64,000 nucleotides of DNA from Daucus carota subsp. sativus (lineage: Eukaryota > Streptophyta > Magnoliopsida > Apiales > Apiaceae). The notes under the pieces were generated by a model that saw only the letters and a list, made by a program, of their open reading frames with translations, did no database searches and was not told the DNA's origin. A program made the position numbers and the translations under genes. Location: NCBI RefSeq assembly GCF_001625215.2, contig NC_030382.2:34148610-34212609 (forward strand), in the 5' to 3' direction. Within the stretch, counting starts at the first letter, position 1, and the number at the start of each line of letters is the position of its first letter. Of the stretch, positions 61,022 through 64,000 are shown one piece after another.

Positions 61022-64000
61022 AATTGGCGCTAGAAGGAGGGGCTATTCAGGATCTTCATCTTAAGAGGAAGAGATGTCTTACGACGGGGTTTGTACATGT
61101 AGATGGAGTGTTTTCTTGCAAGGTGATAGCTAGGAAATAAGAAGCATGCAGAGGGATGCGACCGTCAAAGAACACGGGTTTTGGGGACCGACACATTAGG
61201 AACGCGCGTCTTCCTCTGACTGGGCACGCCTCCAGGTAATATTAAACCTAATTATTTAATTATGTAGGATTCTTGCATGTATAGGGTTGCAGGTGATACG
61301 GCGTTTGACTATCTCTACAAGGGATGCACCCTCTCCATCCTGAAGGGCCCCCACACCGCCATCCCTTTGAATGGCCAATGCATTAATAATTCTCGGATCA
61401 ACACCACCTTCTCTAGGGGGGGGAGCATTGCACCTTTTATTTCACTTTCTCATGGAGTCACAAACCATGAAGCTGGTGCATTTTTGTAAACGAGCGCATC
61501 ATCTATAAAATCAAGTATATGATGAGACTGAGTTTCTGATCATATCTTGATACTTGTCAAGAAATAAGAGGTGTGCAGCATGCCCTCAATATTGTTCATC
61601 CAAAAATTGAAGTATGCTCGAAGAAGCCCTCAATATAATACAAATTGCTTGAAAGCAAGGGGAGTGCTCTAGTAAGCCCCCGTGAAAATTTCACACAAAT
61701 AAGGTGCCTCTAAGGGCGCGCCCCTGGCACATAAACTTTTATGGTTGATCAATGACCAACCACTACATATATAAAATCAAGGATACAAGGACCGCGCATG
61801 GTGTACATGGTAAATGATGGGTGTGCAGTTTTAGTGAAAACTTTGACTTTTCACCAAGTGCCACAAATGACATCACAAAGTTTTGAAGCCTTGATATAAA
61901 TGTCGCAAATGGCAATGCACCTGCACTTTCATACATCTTTACTTCATGTTGATTCATAACGACGTCATTGTGAATAGACGGTCGAGAAGTCTGACTCATC
62001 TGTTTGGTTACTACTGATCAAGCTCGCATATTTAGATTCTGTAGTACTGACTCTTTGCATCTCATTGCTGATGAAATCTATCGATGCCTATGAAATCAAT
62101 TTATTTGAACCCTACAGACCATAAAATAAAGCTCAACAGCTGCTGTCTGCTGATAAGGTCTGGGATTGCAGAAGAGGAAGTATACCAGAATTTTGATTCA
62201 GACATGGAGATGCTTGACTTTTCAGTTCCATTCAGAGTATATTAAATATTCAAGGACGAAAATACTCACATGAAAGCACTAGCAAAAGTTAAGTGGATGA
62301 ATAGGAAGTTGTCCACTAGGGTAATTATGAGTCCCGTCTGCCAAAATATTGGTTTTAACACATTCCAATAGCCAAGGACGCGCCCTGGAGAATGCAGAGT
62401 GCACTACAGGCGCGCCCCTAATGCGACCTATGCGGGGAACGCCTAGACAAAAGGCTATAATATCCCCCTAAGTCATGGATTTGATTCCGTAACTCTACTA
62501 ATATCTTCCTAAGTCATGGATTTAATAAAACAAAATCCATGATTTGATCAATAATAGGACGCATGAAATTAGCTACAAATGCTAGAAACGCGGCCTGAGA
62601 AAGAGTTATAAAATAGAGTTACGGAATGAATGATTTAGACATATAAGCGGACATATATATAGCTTACTTTAGAACTTGAACAAATGGTAAATCAGTGGTA
62701 GCAGGAAAAGAAAACTACACTGGAGGTCAGCGTATAAAAGACCAACTATTATAACAAGCAGGCAACCTAAATAGAGCCTGTCGATGCATGCCATATAGTT
62801 TGGCGAGAAGATCAAATGTCGCGCCTGGCAGTTTGTATAAGTTGCAGGCCACTTTATTTTATGTGTTTTGAATACACAAATATTAGCTATGTGCCTATGT
62901 GGAAGGCAAATATTAAAGAGTCACATCCCAGCCACACCTGGATTGTTGCCTACATCTGTGTATAGATGGTGCGATTACAAGTTGTATATCCGAAATGAAG
63001 CTTCTGTTTTTGTGTGAAACAAAAATAGCAAACAGGGCTCATTATTGTATTTGTATGGGCAAAAGAGAAGATGAAAAAGTGTGTGTTGCATACGTGTGTA
63101 TCCACAAAAGCTAAGGGATTACTGATGATTCTGAATATAAGACGCGCCATGATCGAGTAAAAGAGAAGGTATTAACAGAATCAATATTGTGCGATATTAC
63201 GAGCACATTTATGAGTTCTTTTTGAAATTTCAGGCTAGATCTTTAAGAGCGCGCCCTGGTGACATACAAAGTGATCAAGTTTATTGTATAGAAAAATCCC
63301 CCAACATTCAAAAAACAAAAGTCTCGAGGTTACATCATATATCAGATATAATCACTTGTGTGGGAGTCTCAAACTCGACATGCATGAAAGGTTGGCGGCT
63401 GTTGGTAATGGAATAGCGCGCCAGAAAAGTTTATGGGTTGCTATTTAGAAACTTTTAACAGTGCATGCATAACGATGATATAAGAGTCAGAGAAATATCA
63501 TCAGCTTCCCAAGTAAAATACCAAAAAATAGTGAAAACAAAGTGATGTACAGGCGATGATGGTGTTAGCTTTTCCTGACATTATGTTTCACGCAAAGTCG
63601 CAGACAATAAGAAAATATATCTGGCACTTTTTGTGACCCAGCATATGCAGCTACTATGTTGGGGTTTGCTAGTTACAAAACACCTCTCATGCACCAGGTG
63701 AGTGAGAAAGCCTCGAAACCATGAGGGCGCGCCTTGTCCTTTTGTTTGTAATGAATATTTGAAAACTAGTCTCAAGAATATGTGGATGTGACACAAGTCA
63801 GGCTAGTCAAGAAATTCTCGAGGAAGGTGATAGCTCTTAATAAAATAATTAAGGGCGCGCCGTAATATAAAAAATGCAAAAATAAAGACTTGATCCTACA
63901 TGATCAAGTAAAATATGTGCTGTGATTTTACGGAGAGAAAGTAACAAAGTTCGTATGGACGTAAAGCAAAGGAAAAGTTGTTTAGGACGCGCCCTAATGC
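61022..64000. other. Interior of the second element
   Basis: No supported coding region. Frames at 61277-61489 (+), 61763-61999 (-) and 63581-63796 (-) have no recognisable domain. GGCGCGCC occurs near 61709, 62409, 63725 and 63854, with variants such as GACGCGCC and AGCGCGCC elsewhere. Confidence 0.6.

Larger units (their letters stand above)
59694..64000 (+). mobile_element. Second Tat-like LTR element, cut by the window end
   Basis: Begins with an LTR (59694-61021), then TTGGCGCTAGAAGGAGGGGC, the same primer site as the complete element. A short frame starts at the ATG at 61074 but ends after about 20 codons, and no gag-pol domain is visible to 64000. Instead the interior holds at least four GGCGCGCC and several near matches, like the 3' third of the complete element. 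It looks non-autonomous or internally deleted. Confidence 0.75.

Noticed and set aside
61277-61489. 70-aa frame in the second LTR element
   Set aside because: No gag or other domain recognised; no conserved neighbour.

Overview
The window is nuclear DNA from a flowering plant, almost certainly a eudicot. It has AT-rich intergenic DNA, many GT-AG introns, plant-specific gene families (GH1 beta-glucosidase, CYP82-type P450, F-box/FBA, RFI2-like RING, plant-type thiamin pyrophosphokinase) and plant transposon classes (Stowaway, Helitron, Tat-lineage Ty3/gypsy, Mutator-like). I could not fix the species from sequence alone; an asterid is a guess.

Layout. 1-2347: no gene seen. 2348-5148 (+): 13-exon GH1 beta-glucosidase, intact by splice reconstruction. 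5390-14566 (-): a tandem, partly scrambled array of RFI2-like RING-H2 genes. One copy (7097-11235, 4 exons, 210 aa) reads through; the others are fragments. Three Stowaway MITEs lie here (9915-10145, 11372-11613, 15075-15375). 17583-18830 (-): F-box gene with two F-box modules in tandem and no ATG where one is expected. 19941-21699: three head-to-tail Helitron-like units.

22094-34095: a complete Tat-lineage Ty3/gypsy retrotransposon. It has 708-bp LTRs differing at 2 positions, TSD TACAC, a 2100-aa gag-pol interrupted by a 107-bp intron-like segment, and a separate antisense gene (745 aa, 3 coding exons) with its own TATA box and 5' UTR intron. It lies inside an older hAT-like element. The LTRs and 3' third, but not gag-pol, are peppered with GGCGCGCC. 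A related element begins at 59694 (1328-bp LTR) and runs off the window.

34831-40114 (+): 8-exon WDR89-like WD40 gene. 40562-49262: an 8.7-kb Mutator-like element with a perfect 9-bp TSD (ATCAATAAA) and 210-bp TIRs built of hairpins. It carries (i) an intact 935-aa protein fusing a plant mobile domain to a Ulp1/C48 cysteine protease, (ii) an intact 274-aa protein with an apparent RPA-like OB-fold, and (iii) a FAR1/MuDR-type transposase with a nonsense codon and a frameshifted SWIM finger. This is the best candidate here for an unusual system: a protease-carrying MULE whose accessory genes are in better shape than its transposase.

51226-55345 (-): 6-exon thiamin pyrophosphokinase. 56480-58435 (+): two-exon CYP82-like P450 with a small MITE in its intron. 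58436-59693: nothing seen. The host genes look like unrelated neighbours; I see no biosynthetic cluster. All exon structures were read by eye from splice consensus, frame continuity and remembered family patterns, without alignment or transcript support.
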